A stretch of 64,000 bases of DNA from Maribellus luteus (GTDB lineage: Bacteria; Bacteroidota; Bacteroidia; Bacteroidales; Prolixibacteraceae), in the NCBI RefSeq assembly GCF_003576475.1, contig NZ_QWGR01000003.1:1-64000 (forward strand). Direction: 5' to 3'. Below are positions 62,837-64,000 of this stretch, in pieces (the first letter of the stretch is position 1; each line of letters begins with the position of its first letter). The notes under the pieces were generated by a model. That model did not search any database. It was not told the DNA's origin and saw only the letters and a program-made list of their open reading frames with translations. The position numbers and the translations under genes are program-made.

Positions 62837-64000
62837 ATGAATTACCAGATTTCAGCAGCTATAAAAAACTTGTCGGGAACCATCCAACTGCCGGCGTCGA
62901 AAAGTATCAGCAACCGGGCGCTTATCATTCATGCCTTGAGTTACAGTCCCTACCCGATACACAATCTTTCGGACAGCGACGATACCAAGGTGCTGCAAGC
63001 CGCACTTTATTCGAACTCAAGTAAGTTTGACATTGGCCATGCCGGAACTGCGATGCGTTTTCTGACGGCCTTTCTGGCGAAAGTGGTTGGCGAATGGGAA
63101 ATCACCGGCTCGGAACGCATGAAACAACGCCCCATTAAAATTCTGGTAGATGCTTTAACCGAACTCGGGGCCAACATTGAATACCTGGGAGAGGAAGGTT
63201 GCCCGCCACTCAAGATATTTGGTTCGCACCTAAAAGGAAAAACCATCCAGCTCGACGGCAGCGTATCGAGCCAGTACATTACGGCCTTGTTGCTGATTGC
63301 GCCCACGCTCGAAGGCGGACTGACATTAAATCTCAGAGGCGATGTAACTTCGCGCTCCTATATAAAACTTACGCTGGAGCTGATGGCCAAATTTGGCATT
63401 CGTTACCAGTGGCATAAAAACGAAATCATCGTTCCGGAACAGCGCTATTTCCCGATCGATTTTATCTGCGAAGCCGACTGGTCGGGAGCTTCGTACTGGT
63501 ACCAGATTATGGCACTGGTTGATTCGGGCGAAATACTTATGGAAAACCTGGTGCTCAACAGCCTGCAGGGCGATGCCGACATTGCGGCCTGGTTTCAGCA
63601 TTTTGGAGTGGAGTCCATTCAGGAAAAAACCGGGGTGATACTCAGCAAAACAAAAAACAACCAGCCCGACCGTCTGGATCTTGACTTTATCGAAAACCCG
63701 GACGTGGCACAAACCATGGCCTGTCTGTGTGTAGCGAAAGGCATTCCTTTTCATTTTACTGGCTTGAAAACGCTGAAAATAAAGGAAACCGACCGCATTG
63801 CAGCTTTGCAAAACGAACTGGCCAAATTCGGAGCTACCCTGGTTGAACCGGCGCATGGTGAACTTGCCTGGGACGGAAAGCTTGACATGGAAACCAAAGA
63901 AGAGCTTCCGCTGGTAAAAACCTACCACGACCACCGCATGGCGCTGGCCTTTGCACCTATGGCACTGGCCGGACTTCCGATGCGAATCGAAGACCCGATG
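62837..64000 (+). CDS. aroA: 3-phosphoshikimate 1-carboxyvinyltransferase AroA (3' end cut off)
   Basis: The frame from the ATG at 62837 (MNYQISAAIKNLSGTIQLPA) stays open to the window edge, giving 388 of the usual 410-430 residues. Motifs: ASKSISNRALII (PEP/shikimate binding), GHAGTAMRFLTAFL, SGEILMENLVLN, the KETDRIAAL substrate loop and YHDHRMALA. The GHAGTAMR motif differs from the usual GNAGTAxR by an N to H change. The enzyme joins shikimate-3-phosphate and PEP, the sixth step of chorismate synthesis. Confidence 0.96.
   Translation, partial: MNYQISAAIKNLSGTIQLPASKSISNRALIIHALSYSPYPIHNLSDSDDTKVLQAALYSNSSKFDIGHAGTAMRFLTAFLAKVVGEWEITGSERMKQRPIKILVDALTELGANIEYLGEEGCPPLKIFGSHLKGKTIQLDGSVSSQYITALLLIAPTLEGGLTLNLRGDVTSRSYIKLTLELMAKFGIRYQWHKNEIIVPEQRYFPIDFICEADWSGASYWYQIMALVDSGEILMENLVLNSLQGDADIAAWFQHFGVESIQEKTGVILSKTKNNQPDRLDLDFIENPDVAQTMACLCVAKGIPFHFTGLKTLKIKETDRIAALQNELAKFGATLVEPAHGELAWDGKLDMETKEELPLVKTYHDHRMALAFAPMALAGLPMRIEDPM

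Overview
The window is a gene-dense piece of a Bacteroidota chromosome. A Bacteroidales or Marinilabiliales relative, such as a Prolixibacteraceae-type marine or sediment bacterium, is my inference. The support is a SusC/SusD-type glycan utilisation locus with ECF sigma factor and FecR anti-sigma, a type IX secretion sorting domain, a probable glycine-lipid (glsA/glsB) pair, a MraY with the long insertion usual in Bacteroidota, an ExbB/membrane protein/ExbD/ExbD set, and repeated TAnnTTTG (-7) promoter motifs. MurE carries the DNPR motif of meso-diaminopimelate ligases. I see no complete insertion sequence, prophage or CRISPR array.

Layout. 1-10.8 kb (minus strand): a polysaccharide utilisation locus read as ECF sigma, FecR, SusC with an N-terminal STN domain, an IPT/NHL lipoprotein, SusD, a DUF1735/DUF4361-like lipoprotein and a secreted protein cut by the window edge. 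11.0-27.9 kb (minus strand): a complete dcw cluster, mraZ-rsmH-ftsL-ftsI-murE-mraY-murD-ftsW-murG-murC-ftsQ-ftsA-ftsZ-ftsZ-yqeY, with two tandem intact ftsZ genes and a four-copy, 10-bp-period TGGAAT array in front of mraZ. 28.2-30.9 kb (plus): two acyltransferases resembling glsA/glsB and a NUDIX-fold regulator with a degenerate catalytic box. 30.9-33.3 kb (minus): a SPOR protein and a long PurF. 33.5-40.2 kb (plus): miaB, a CxxC AhpD-like protein, a NifX-like protein, a GNAT, an AlbA/Schlafen-type protein, alkaline phosphatase and another acyltransferase, with one opposing yjjX-type gene. 40.2-44.7 kb (minus): an M16C zinc protease, a tiny protein that is only a signal peptide plus a type IX sorting domain, and kdsB. 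44.9-47.6 kb (plus): a sigma-54 activator, lptE, a TPR protein and secG. 47.7-49.9 kb (minus): an orphan lipoprotein and an AraC regulator fused to a decayed nucleotide-cyclase-like domain. 50.3-58.6 kb (plus): groES-groEL, gdhA, tatD, asparaginase, tRNA-Ser(GGA) and the exbB/exbD cluster. 58.7-61.6 kb (minus): a DEAD-box helicase, dprA and a small membrane protein. 61.7-64 kb (plus): aroB and a truncated aroA.

How it works together. Most of the window is core physiology: peptidoglycan synthesis and septation, lipid A/LPS supply (kdsB, lptE), protein folding and export, nitrogen assimilation and the shikimate pathway. The accessory part is the left-hand glycan locus, whose importer would be energised by an ExbB/ExbD-type motor such as the one at 56-58.6 kb. 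The points most worth following are the ftsZ duplication with divergent C-terminal tails, the MraZ operator array, the cyclase-like AraC regulator, the decayed NUDIX regulator beside the lipid genes, and the sorting-domain-only protein with its coupled leader ORF. Function assignments rest on motifs read by eye; no database search was possible.
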